Positions 30,718 through 41,400 of a stretch of 64,000 nucleotides of DNA are shown piece by piece (the first letter of the stretch is position 1; each line of letters begins with the position of its first letter). The stretch is from CAVPCZ01 sp963702445 (GTDB lineage: Bacteria > Bacteroidota > Ignavibacteria > UBA10030 > UBA6906). Location of the stretch: contig CAVPCZ010000010.1 in NCBI GenBank assembly GCA_963702445.1, positions 1 to 64,000 on the forward strand, given 5' to 3'. The notes under the pieces were generated by a model. The model saw only the letters and a list, made by a program, of their open reading frames with translations, ran no database searches and had not been told where the DNA came from. Both the position numbers and the translations under genes were made by a program.

Positions 30718-31112
30718 GACTGATTCCTTCTTCTCGCTGACGGGGCGTTGATGCCTGTGTGGATGCTGCAGGTGCGATTTCCGGATCATGAGAGAGACCG
30801 GCACACCCTCAATATCATACTGCAATCATCTATTGTCAAGTGTCAGCGCTAACCCTGTTGTCCTGTTATGCATCATGGTGCTTCGACATGCTGCTTGATC
30901 AGGTTCGCGTTGCCGCATTAGCACATTTGCGGCCGGGACGGCGGTGGCAGAGACAGACCGGTTCTGCAGCGCGTACCGACCTCACCTGGCGCCGGAGGCA
31001 TCGCACCAAAAGAACGGCCCGGCAACCATCAAGAACCGGATGCCGGGCCGTCGCGAACCTGCCGCGTATGCGAGGATGCTGCATCCGCGGCACCAACGGG
31101 GGACAAAAGTCC
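30718..31112. other. Intergenic region between the M6 protease and the esterase genes
   Basis: About 395 bases lie between the 3' end of the M6 gene (31113) and the 5' end of the esterase gene (30717), both on the minus strand. The only clear structure is the strong terminator hairpin at 31014-31051. The remaining 300 bases upstream of the esterase start show no gene and no convincing promoter hexamers. Confidence 0.4.
31008..31051 (-). terminator. Terminator of the M6 metalloprotease gene
   Basis: An 11-bp perfect stem (ACGGCCCGGCA / TGCCGGGCCGT, 31014-31024 with 31041-31051) and a 16-base loop are followed on the minus strand by TCTTTTGG. It sits 62 bases past the reconstructed M6 stop. 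Good intrinsic terminator. Confidence 0.8.
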
Positions 31113-33257
31113 CTAGCGAACGAGCAACAACCTGCGGGTCTCGACGAAAGTGCCCGCCTGCAGCCGATAGAAATAGACACCCGAGGGAAGCCGGCCGCCG
31201 TCGAAGCGCACCTCATGATAGCCGGCCTCTCGTTCTCCACGGGCAAGAAGATCGACCTGTTGACCGAGCGCGTTGTAGACATTCAACTCGACAACGGATT
31301 TGTATGGCAGACCGAACCGAATGGTCGTGCTCGGATTGAAAGGATTGGGGTAGTTCTGAGCTCAACATGAATCCCGGCATCTGCGACGTCCTGCACATCC
31401 GGTGAGCGTGGCAAGCGTCGCCGTTTCGCTCAGGAACACGGACCCCGAGGAATCGATACCCTTCAGGCGGTAGAACCTCTGCCCGGCATTTGTCCGGTCA
31501 ATGAAGGAATAGGCGTGAGGCATACATGTTGTGCCGTTTGCCGGCGTGACGCTCCCGGGCACTGTCTGAAAGCCACCCGCGTCCGAAACTGAACGCTGAA
31601 CTTCAAACGAAACGGTCCGGTACTCGGCCAGAGTTTTCCAGAACATTGACGCACCTCCTCCGGAGGCAGGAGTAACCTTCAGCGAGTCGACAACAGCGGG
31701 GAGCGGAGGAGCCAGCGTAAACCCGATGGTATCCCCCCGTGCACCGATGGCGACAATATTCAACCCGCCCGGAGCACCGTCCGAAAGGGCACTCCAGGGA
31801 TTGGTCCGGTCATCAATCGTGTCGCGTCCGGTTTCCTGGCTGAAAGCCGCGTTGTTGAGCGTGCCGTTGACGGACGGCGTGCCGCCCGGTCGATATATAT
31901 AGAGCTCGTCCGGGGGGCCATTCGCATTTCCGGACCCGCTCCTTGCCCCGTTCACTCTGTACACCACAAGTCCTTCCCCCGGAATCCTGGCCTCGAACGA
32001 GGTCGACTTCTTTCGATACTCGACGACGAAGTACTCTGTTGCCGAATAGGGAGACGGGATCTTGTAGCAGTTGTCAAGAGGGTACGACAATGGACGGAGC
32101 GTATACCTGCCGGGAGAAGTGATCGTGGGCATCGTGTTGATCCACTTCGTATACCGGAACTTCATGTACGCGCTCATGTGCTGGGGGGGATTGCTGTTCG
32201 ATGCCATGACATCCCACGAACCGACGGGAGTGATTCCGTTCGAGGAATAATGATAAAGATCCGGATACCCGAGCGTATGCCCCATCTCGTGGGCCAGAAC
32301 CCCGACATTCGACGGGAGGAGACTTGCCTGAAGCTGCAGATTGTATCCCCATACCCTCTTCCCGTTGATTGTCGCGGTCTGGGAATAGAGCGACCATTGA
32401 TGCGGCCAGAGAAGCGAGGACCATCCTGTCGTTCCACCACTGACGATGAAGCAGACATTGTCTATTCGTCCGTCGTTATCCCCGTCGATAAGCAGCCCGG
32501 GAGGAATCTCTCCCGCAACACTTGCCACCGCGGCCTTCAAGAGAAGATGCTCCCGATCCCTCCTCTCTGTTCCGTTGTCTCCGCCATTGTACCCGATCGG
32601 ATTGGTGGAAGCATTGTATGGCTGGTAATAGCCACGTGGTTGAAGGTCCTGAAACGAGACAACCGTACTACCGGGAGGCAGGGGATACAGGGTTGTTGAG
32701 ATCGTTAACTTATTGTAGGAAGCCTCTTTGTAGAAATTGACAAGAGAATTTGCTCCCGCCGCGGAGTTGTTGAACATCGTGGAATATTGAGACACCTGGT
32801 CGGTAAATTCGGCTTCATTTGAGAATCTGATGAAAATGACCAGATTGTTTATCGTCCCTGCTGTCGGAGCAAGTGCGATCTGCCCCGGCGTTGCGGCCAG
32901 AAGGCTGTTTCTCAGTCCACGTATCACCTCGGGTGGATCCAGCAACCCCTTTTCCAGACCCGATGCGGCGGGGTTAGCCCGTCCGGCCACGAAAGCCGAA
33001 GGCAAAAGCCGCCCCCTGGCTCGAAGGGCGTACACATAGAAGCCTGTTGATGGATCCTGCACAATTGTGTAACCTTCGCCATCGTGCAGCCAGTTGTAGT
33101 ATTCGTCGCCGCTTGCGAAGCACTCCAGGATCACTCCGTCAGGCTGGAAGACCCTTACGGGAACATTCTCCATCGGGGCGGACCGGACAAGCCCGGCCGG
33201 TAGAAGGAAAATGATCGCACATAGTATCCGGACGAACTGCCTCTTTGAGGGAAGCAT
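31113..33257 (-). CDS. Secreted M6-family metalloprotease with T9SS-type module, frameshifted at the end
   Basis: From ATG 33257 the protein has about 714 residues: a signal peptide (LPSKRQFVRILCAIIFLLPA, then GLVRSA), a propeptide-like region (VFQPDGVILECFASGDEYYN), and an M6 catalytic core with the zinc motif LAHEMGHTLGYPDLYHY (HExxHxxGxxD near residue 305). The DGDNDGRIDNVCFIVSGG and VGSWDVMASN segments also fit M6 (immune-inhibitor A-type) proteases. The open frame ends at 31362. A frame change there reaches a sorting module (QNYPNPFNPSTTIRFGL, YNALGQQV, TRRLLLVR) with TAG at 31113-31115. It would be exported and anchored or released at the surface; the upstream ATG at 33287 is a possible alternative start. 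Confidence 0.85.
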
Positions 33258-33439
33258 GGCCGCCTTCGGCATTGTTCTCAATACCAAAGATCGTGCAACT
33301 TCCGTACCAAGCGTTCTGTCCGGGACATCCCCCGTTCAGGCAGACAAACGCGGTCAAAGGGCCGGACAGAAGATCGGAAACACGAAAGCCCCGGAATCGG
33401 CGGGACCAGAACCGAGGCCCGACGGATCCATGTAACTGC

Positions 33440-33456
33440 AGCCCCGAACCGGGGCT
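33440..33456 (-). terminator. Weak hairpin downstream of the di-haem peroxidase gene
   Basis: AGCCCCG-AAC-CGGGGCT forms a 7-bp stem with a 3-base loop 20 bases past the peroxidase stop, between the peroxidase and M6 genes. It lacks a T-run on the minus strand, so it may be a Rho-associated pause or only a chance palindrome. Confidence 0.3.
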
Positions 33457-33476
33457 TCTGGAACCAAGCCAGCCAA

Positions 33477-34769
33477 CTACTGCGGCTTGTAGCCATCCGA
33501 GAGGGTTTTCATGAAGGCAACGACTGCGGCCTCTTCTTCCGGCGTCAGCTTCAGATCTCCCAGCTCTTCCCTGTTGATGTTTTCTTTGACTTCCGCAGGC
33601 GGCCAGCAATTGACACCCGGGGAGGGGATTCTTCACCCGATCGGCCACGGGGAGGATGTCGCGTGTGTTGTAGAAATGAACAATTGCTTCGAGGCTCTTG
33701 AAATATCCGTTGTGCCCGAATGCCTTCACAAATGATGCATGTGGCCGAAGGTCAACATTGCGTAAAGTCGGCACACGATGCTTCCCCAGGTTCTTCTTTG
33801 TATACATGGCGTACTGCGGAAGATCTTTCAAGAACCCTCCCAGGCCCGTATCGATCCACTCCTTGCCTTCGGGGTTCAGTTCCGGGGGCATCGCGTACCA
33901 GGGGTTGTCCGGGTTTTTGGAAAGCCCAGGTTGTCATAGGTGAAATCCGTAAACAGCGGTGGTTCTCCGTTTGGACCGGGACGGCTCGTATGGCAATCGG
34001 CGCATCTGGCCTTGCCTTCAAAGAGGTCCAATCCTCTTTTCTCCTCCGCCGTCAATGCAGCCTTTTCTTTGAGGTACAGGTCGTACTTGGAGGAAAACTG
34101 GTTGACCATCGGCGAGTGTTCGAACGCTGCGATGGCGATCGCGACAATTCCGTATGCAAATTCCGGGTCCGACGTACAAACGTCATCGATATCCCAGATC
34201 CGTTTCGCGGTTCTGTTTGAATTCCGCCGCATATGTTGAGGCACAGATCTTGTCCACGACAGCTTTCGCACCGGCGTTGTTCTGCTCCACCGGATTGAGG
34301 AACGGCCCCTGCGCCTGATCTGCCGCAGGGTTACCGAGCTTCCAGCCTGTTGCCCGGCCGTCCCAGAAATCTCCGCCGACAAAAACGACTTCTTCCCCTT
34401 TGCGCAGGGCATGAAATGACCGGCGTGAGGGTTGCATAGGCGGACGCATTCGGCTTGCGGTTTCCGAACCGGGTGTGCACCGCCCCCGGTGTAGACCGAT
34501 CCCCGCTTGTTCAGCTCCTCATCCGGACCGGTCCAGCCCACTTCCGGACTGTGGCAGGCTGCACACGCCTGACCCGGGGGAGTGGAGAGATTGCTGTCAA
34601 AGAAGATATTCCGGCCCAGACTCTGGAGGTCTTTGTCGAGCAAGAGCTCGGACAGGTCCAGGGGCGTCCCCGCATCCGTCGGCCGCGGTTGTTGCTGACA
34701 CGCGAGCATGAACAGAGCAAAGAGGAAAAGGGACCCGTAGCGGAGGAGAAGAGACGGACGCCGTTCCAT
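33477..34769 (-). CDS. Di-haem cytochrome c peroxidase/MauG-like lipoprotein, three frameshifts
   Basis: From ATG 34769 (MERRPSLLLRYGSLFLFALF) the signal ends in the lipobox LFMLACQQQ. Joined frames give about 430 residues. The N-terminal haem site is C-A-A-C-H in PPGQACAACHSPEVGW and the second is C-A-D-C-H in EGKARCADCHTSRPG. Other family features are LGRNIFFDSNLSTP, GGDFWDGRATGW, VPTLRNVDLRPHASFVKAFG and KSLEAIVHFYNTRD. This is a bacterial di-haem peroxidase or MauG-type oxidase attached to the membrane and facing the periplasm. Breaks lie near 34440, 33890 and 33620; the reconstructed C-terminus ends in LSDGYKPQ with TAG at 33477-33479. Confidence 0.8.
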
Positions 34770-35016
34770 GGTGCCCTCCAATCCTTGATTTGAGTGGATG
34801 TAGATAAGCCCTGCGGCCCCGAAATGACCTACTGTGCCGGCTGTCGTGCGGACCGGTGGGTGGGTTTGTACATACGGCCTGGATGAACAGGTGAAAGGTA
34901 GGTGCGTAAGAGCAAAAAAGCAAACACCCTCCCCGGTCACGCAGAGGCGGTACCACGTGCAGGCAGCGTCATGCACGTTCAGTGTCACGAGGGGAAAGAC
35001 GGCGCACACGCGCAGG

Positions 35017-36918
35017 TCATCCGTTGAAGAGCAGGGACAGCAGACGCTCCCTCTGGCAGAAATCCGGGATGATCAGATCAGCGCCCGCTTCGATGAGCCT
35101 TCTTCGTTTGGAGAGAACGATGCCATACCGGCGAATCTCGTTGCTGGCCACACCGATGGTGTACCCTCCCTTTTTGTGTGTTTCCCGGATTTCCACCGGA
35201 CCATCTCCTATCGTGAGTATCTCCCCGGGTCCCCGCTCACCGATGTCCCCCAGAATTCTCTCCAGCACCATGCGCTTGGCCTCTTTCGTGGCATCCCCGA
35301 CCGCCCCGTAGATACGGTTTTCAAACAGCGGCCGGTAACCGAGGATGTCGCATTCCCGCTCGACATCTTCCTGATCCGTGCCGCTGGCCAGATACAACCT
35401 CACTCCTCTCCGGTGCAGAGCGGTCAGGAAGTCCACCGCCCCTTTGATCGTAAAATCCATAACATCGAGTTCGCCTTTTGCCAGCTTCGTCACACGATCG
35501 TTCACCATCTCCAGGAGTTGATCGTTGTACATCTTCTTGTAGCCGAACTCATCAAGAATATCCTCTTCCGGAACAGAGCGGAATTGCCGGACCAGGCTCA
35601 CCAGGCCTTTCATCTGGACCAGGGTCTGGATGCCCGTCGTATTGTCTATGTATTCCCGCACCGCCGTCCGGACGTGATCGTACAGTGCTTCATCCGCCTC
35701 CGAAATATTCTTCCCCAGTATGGCCCTGATCATCATGGGTTCCATGATTTCCTCCCATCCCTGTCTCAGGGTGGAAAGAGTCCCGTCATGATCGAAGATC
35801 GCGTGGGTGAAACCGCGGCGGTCGGAAGGGCACTCACAATTTCAATATCCGTGCCCGTTTGGAAAACCGCTTTGTGCGATTGCCGTGCGACGTCCGGCCG
35901 GTAGCGGAAATCGGGATCCGTGCCCAGATTCAGGATTTCCTGCGGTGATGCAGTTCCGGTTTGCATGAGCTTCTGCACGGTGACACCTGCCACGAGGCTT
36001 CCCAATTCCGCCGCCGTGTGCGGGCCGGCTCCTGTGGCAAGCGCCGCCGTGATTCCGGCCAGCATGCTGTCCCCCGCCCCCACGGGGTCCACGGGGGCAA
36101 GGATCAGCAGTCCGGGGATTTCATGGAATCCTTCCCGGTCAAAGACGGCACAGCCGCGTTCCCCGCGCGTCAGGAACACGGTCTTGCCCCAGCGCTGGTA
36201 GAGGCTCCGGCAGAGCCCCTCCACCTCCCCCGCATCCATCGGATCGGGTGCCGTGGGCTCGGATTCGAAACAGCCGCATTCCCTCCCGGAGATTCAGCTT
36301 GCGCATCGTCCCGGTGTACTCGTCGATATAGTGGCGCGAATCGGCAATGAACATCGTGCCGGGGTTCCGCCCGATGAGTGCGCGGAGACCCTCCCGGAAT
36401 TCCTTCGTATGGATGCCGCGCGCGATCTGTTGATTGATGATGACGATGTCGAGACGGGGAAGAGCCTCAGAGAGTTTCTCGATGAGGCCCCGGCACACCA
36501 GCGGATGCAGCTGGTTGAAATTGCCGAAATCCATACGATGCTGTTCGTGCTCGTGTTCGACGGGCTTCATGTAGACATGGGTATCCCACTGTTCACCCTG
36601 CATCAACAGGCCGTCGGTGTCGATTCCGGCAGAGACGCAGAGACGGCGCATCTCCTCGCCAAAGGGATCCCTTCCGACAACACCGAACACGGAAACATGT
36701 TCCACTCCCATCGCGATCAGATTCTTGGCAACGTTGCCTGCACCCCCGAGCATATACCGCTGGGAGCGGACCGGACGGGTAGCGAGCCCGGTTTCTATGG
36801 AGACTTCGGAGGCGGCGGGCTCGAGCAGCACGTAGGCATCCAGGCAGAAATCACCTACGATTCCGATGCGGGAACCACGGATATTTTCCAGCAGACCCCT
36901 TAATTCGTCGCGTTTCAT
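35017..36918 (-). CDS. PfkB-family kinase fused to a HAD phosphatase, two frameshifts
   Basis: The ATG at 36918 begins a PfkB/ribokinase-type domain with IRGSRIGIVGDFCLDAYVLL, GGAGNVAKNLIAMG (first signature) and DPVGAGDSMLAG (second signature with the catalytic Asp). It resembles the RfaE/HldE kinase for heptose-7-phosphate. A frame change near 36245 separates the two halves of the kinase. A second change near 35815 leads into AIFDHDGTLSTLRQGWEEIM, a HAD motif I, followed by a HAD domain with LYLASGTDQEDV and EILTIGDGPVEIRETH. Joined, the product is about 633 residues. The HAD open frame starting at 35745 lacks motif I, so the domain cannot begin there: it is a fusion. Kinase followed by phosphatase is the order used in heptose activation (HldE/GmhB). 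Confidence 0.75.
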
Positions 36919-37249
36919 ACGGGTTCACAGTCCTTGATGTCTTTGCGGGTTCCGGAAAGGCGCACACCTCCACACTGGCCGACAATATAGAAAAAACCTT
37001 TTCGCCGTTCAACCACGCTCCACTCGACGTCCGGGCCGGAGAGAGGTTCGAGGACACAGCAGGCCGCGAAATGGCAGACCGGAGGACCGCCCTTGCTTTC
37101 TCCGGATCAGATCAGTATACTCCTGAATCTGCATGCGGGTGCCCCCCCGTCGATCTGCCCTGCAGGTCGCACCGGATGTGACACGGACCGCCTGCACCAA
37201 CAAGCTCCGTGCATCTGTTACACCGGGTGCATGGCCGGAGACTCTTGAT
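36919..37249. other. Intergenic region between divergent PfkB-HAD and URO-D genes
   Basis: About 330 bases separate the divergent starts. A T-rich segment on the minus strand near 36989-37003 (GGTTTTTTCTATATTG) could be part of a promoter for the kinase fusion, but I see no clear pair of hexamers. No gene or RNA was recognised here. Confidence 0.35.
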
Positions 37250-38431
37250 ATGGCACGCGCGAAACCCACACTGAGCTGTCAGGCAAAACTGGAGAGAATC
37301 AGCAAAACCCTCCGCCACGAAGAAGCCGATCGTGTCCCGATCAGCGATTTCTTCTGGGGGAGTTTTCTCGAACGCTGGCGCCGTGATCTGGGACTGGCGA
37401 AGGACACGGACATCTACAAGTACTACGATCTGGACTGGATCGTCACGGTTCCCAACATGGATCCCCACGTCAAACAGTTCGAGATCCTGGAGGAAACACC
37501 GGACCGCATCCTCGTCCGCACCGGATTTGAAGCGGTCATCAAGAAAGCAGTTCGCCGACCCCATGCCGGCCTTCCTGAAGTTCGAGACCGATACGATCGA
37601 GAAGACCGCCTCTTTTCAGTTTGACGACCCCTGGGACGCCCGGCGCTATTTCAGCGCCGGTGACAATCAGATCGCCGGCGTCGGAGACGGATTTGTCCGC
37701 AACACACCCGCCTGGCTGGAGACGGTAAAAGAGCTGTCCACCGATTTCCCTGTCTACGGCAGCATCTGCGAAGGGCACGAAATGCTCTGGCGCATTATCG
37801 GTTCGGAAAACGTGATGCTCTGGATCGGACTCTATCCGGACGAACTTGGCAGGTTCATCGAACGCATCGGTGAATTTGTTCTCGGGATGCACAAAGGCGC
37901 AGATCAAGGCGGCGGACGGGAACCTGGCGGGAATGGTCGTCTGGGGTGATGTGGCGTACACGCGGGACGTCTTCTTCTCGCCCGTGTACTGGCGCAAGTA
38001 CTTCAAGCCGATCGTCAAAGCGATCGTGGACGAGTGCCACTCAAACGGGATCCCGGTCATCTATCACGGCTGCGGAAACGTCAACAGGATTTTCGGCGAT
38101 TTCGTGGAGATCGGCGTGGACGCCTACAATCCGCTCGAGGCGAAAGCGGGACTGGATGTCATCGATCTGCGCCGCCGCTTCGGACACACAATCGGATTCT
38201 GCGGCAATCTGGATGTGGTCACCTGGGCGAACGGAACGCAGGAAGAGATCAAGAGCATGGTGCTGCGCAAGCTGAACGCCGCGAAAGGCGGCGGGTACAT
38301 CGTGCAGTCGGATCATTCCGTCCCGGGGAACATCTCGGGAGCAATCCTACGACTATGTCGTCAATCTCGTCCGGGAATACGGGAGGTACCCCCTGCGGCT
38401 GGGGCAATACGATATCCCCGATCTCCACTGA
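37250..38431 (+). CDS. Uroporphyrinogen decarboxylase (URO-D) family protein, three frameshifts
   Basis: From ATG 37250 (MARAKPTLSCQAKLERISKT) the fragments form a TIM-barrel protein of about 393 residues. Markers are HEEADRVPISDFFWGSF (the R-V-P pattern), DPMPAFLKFETDTIEKT, VWGDVAYTRDVFFSPVYW, IPVIYHGCGNVN, GVDAYNPLEAKAGLDVI, GHTIGFCGNLDVVTW and YIVQSDHSVPGNIS. These are the motifs of URO-D-like proteins, which include methyltransferases such as MtaA as well as haem enzymes. Since no haem genes are nearby and the H-G-C-G-N segment resembles the methyltransferase branch, I do not call it HemE. Frame breaks are near 37550, 37890 and 38345; the last reconstructs an end in QYDIPDLH with TGA at 38429-38431. 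Confidence 0.75.
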
Positions 38432-38459
38432 CACGATGTGCAGGGCGGGACAGGAGCGC

Positions 38460-41400
38460 TCATTTCATCAGGAGCATCTTGCCGGTCAACGCCTGACCGC
38501 CGTCGGTGGTCAACCGCACCAGGTACACCCCGGAGGAGACCGATCGGCCCCGGGCATCGGTCCCCTCCCAGGTAATCCACTGCCGTCCCGCCTCGAGAGG
38601 TCCTGAATAGAGCGTCTTCACTTCCTCGCCGAGAATCGTAAAAACCTTCAGCATCACCATCGAGTTCCGGGGAAGGAGGAGTGGAATGGTTGTGGAGGAA
38701 TTGAATGGATTGGGAAAATTATTCTCCAGGGCAAATTCCTTCGGCAGAAGATCTCCCAGAACTTCGGCCACCGCCTCCTCGATTCCCACGATGATCCGGA
38801 ATTGTGAGACCGGGACCGCCGGGACAAACCGGTACATCGGATCCGCACGAAGGTCCACGGAACGGCCACGTTCATCATCGATCAAGGCAACCCGGTAGCG
38901 CGAAGGCACATCCGCAACTCCGGAGAAGGAGAGCTGAGCCGGTTCCTGAACCGTCGCCCGGACTTTCACAGGCCAGATTTCCAGCGTGTCTATGGCCGGG
39001 CGCATGTCCGTCGCAAAGGCGCACCCAGCTGAATCCCACCCGGGGCGGTCAAAGAACACCTGTGGCATTTCTCCGACTCCCCGCGGCATCCGCAGATCGA
39101 GTGGATCTCTCTCACGCTTCGCCGCCGCAGAAACGCCGATACTTGTCGCCCGGTCGTTGACGTTCCCGGCCGACAGTTCGATATCCATGCGCCAGAGCGC
39201 CGATCGTCACCGGGAGGAATTTTTGCGGCGCCGGGCGCAAAGGAAGCCGGAGGGCGGCGCGATTGTCCGCGTTGTCGAACATGTACCCCTCGAACGGCGC
39301 AAAGGTCGAGGACCTCGCAAAGCCACCTTGATATCCCCAGATGTCGGCAATGGGCCGGGTGCATTGGCACTCCTCACGGCTGACCATTGCACCGCGGAGA
39401 GAAACGGATTGGTGATCAGATTCCATCCCGGGTGAAGAGGAATCCAGACGGAGTTTCTGAATCCAGCGGCATGGTGGGAACCGATGTACTGATGTTCACC
39501 GGACCCCTGTGCAGAACCCAGAAGGCACGTCCCTGTGAAAAGTCAAAGGTCGCCGTCCCGTCAAAAGGAACCAGATAGTCACTCGCAGCCCCATTGTCCC
39601 AATATGCCACCCAGTCAGCTCCCGGCGATTCCTGACAGCACGGTGTTCACCTGCATATCGCCGTCCCCGGAAGTCCAACGAGGCGAATTCACTCGGGCTG
39701 ATATCCCGCACTGGACGCATAACTGGGAAACGACACGGTGTGAGACAGATAAGAAGTCTCGGATAGCATGACCGAAGCGGCAAATGATCTTGCAGGTGAG
39801 GCTCACTATTCCCTACCTCACTTCTGTGCAAAAACCCGCCAATAATAGGTGACACCCCACGCGAAGAGCAGTCACCTCCTGGAGGTATCCGCGATGGTGG
39901 AATCATCAAACACCCTCGTCGAAACATGCGGGCCGTTGAAACCTGAAGGCGATACTCAATCGCCCGTTCTCAGCCAGCGGACGCCAGCTGAAAGTCACGA
40001 CGGTATCGAGCCACGGCACTGCGTCCGCCGGTGATTCGAGAATCGGATAAGGCGTCAGGAGGTATGACGACCTGGAAGTTGATACGCTGTCGGAAGTCCC
40101 GCCACCGGGGGGATCGTTTGAGAGAAGAGTCCTGCGCATTCCCCCCGGCGCCGAAGTGGTAATACTGATGTTGGCCGTAAGTCTGATTCGGAGGAATCCA
40201 CGTGATCGCGTTGACGATGATACCCGCTCCCATGTCCACGCGTGAAAGTCCAGTCAACAAATTGCCGCCGGTAAACACCAGGGTCACCCGCTGCAGGGCG
40301 ACCCCGCTGTCCGGGGCCACGGAAGTGATCACAGGGCGGCGGATAGGTGGCGACAGTGAAACCCCCGGCCAGAGTCCCCATGCCTCCTCCGGGAGGACCG
40401 TTGAGAACAAACACGTCACGTGCGCCCAATGCGGCAGCGGCATCAATGCCGATAGTGACGGCCAGCTCGGTCTTTGAGATGACCGTGGTCGAGGTCGATA
40501 TCATATTCCCGAAACTCACCGTTGTCTGACCGGGAAGAAATCCCGATCCGGTGATGGTGATCGCAAGGGTCTGCCCTCTCCTCCCGAGTGGCGGCGCAAG
40601 CATGTGACCGAGGGTGCAGGGTTGAGGACCTGGAATGTGTCGGTCCGCCCCGTCTCGGCTCCGCCGGTACGGGTTACCCGGAGAAGAAACCGTCCCTCCT
40701 GCTGCATCGCAACGGAGTGCGAGTGAGGGCACCCGAGGCAAAGGGAATCGTCAGACGTCCTTCAGGGGAAATAACCCCGTCGGATGAGATGTCGGCCGTT
40801 CCGTTGAAATGCAATGCAATATTGCCAAAACGATCATTGGCGATAATGCGGATGGTGAAAGGAATCTGCGCGATCTGGGTCCCGATTTTCCCGCCGCCGC
40901 CGGCATCGATAAGAAGAGTATCCACCGGCCCGGGATCGTTCGTCAACGCAAAACGCAGCCGGCGTTGACACGGCCGGGGTGCGCGCCAGAATCGTGAATG
41001 TCCCCGTGAATGGAATTCGCGATAAGAGAGGAGGCAGTCGCCTTACCGTCGCTGCCGGTCATTGCGGTGTCAACCGGACCGCCGGAAAATTTTGCGCTTG
41101 CGCCCGCGAGGGGGGCTGAAAATGTAACGGGAACCCCCGGCAACGGATTACCGGAAGCATCCTCGACGGCGGCGCGCAATCTCAAGGAAAAGGCCAACCC
41201 TACGGCTGTGCTTTGCGGCGCCCCGGCGGCCGGTCTGAGAATGCGTGCAGCACCCGCCATATTCGTCAGCTCGAACACCGCACTGTCCGCAATCCCGGCT
41301 GCTGTGGCAACAACCTGGTATGCGCCGGCAATGGTGTTCGCGGTGAAAGCAGGGGCGGTCGCTATCCCGCCGGAGCCGGTGGACACCGTCGCTGTCCGTC

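Noticed and set aside
30840..31370. Plus-strand 176-residue frame between the esterase and M6 genes
   Set aside because: It overlaps the reconstructed sorting-module end of the M6 gene on the other strand, which gives a coherent protein. The plus frame has no family signal.
35017..35745. Stand-alone HAD hydrolase gene from ATG 35745
   Set aside because: It would lack HAD motif I, which is found upstream in a frame continuous with the PfkB domain.
37250..38431. HemE (uroporphyrinogen decarboxylase proper)
   Set aside because: Sequence features and the absence of haem genes nearby favour the broader URO-D/methyltransferase-like family, so no symbol was given.
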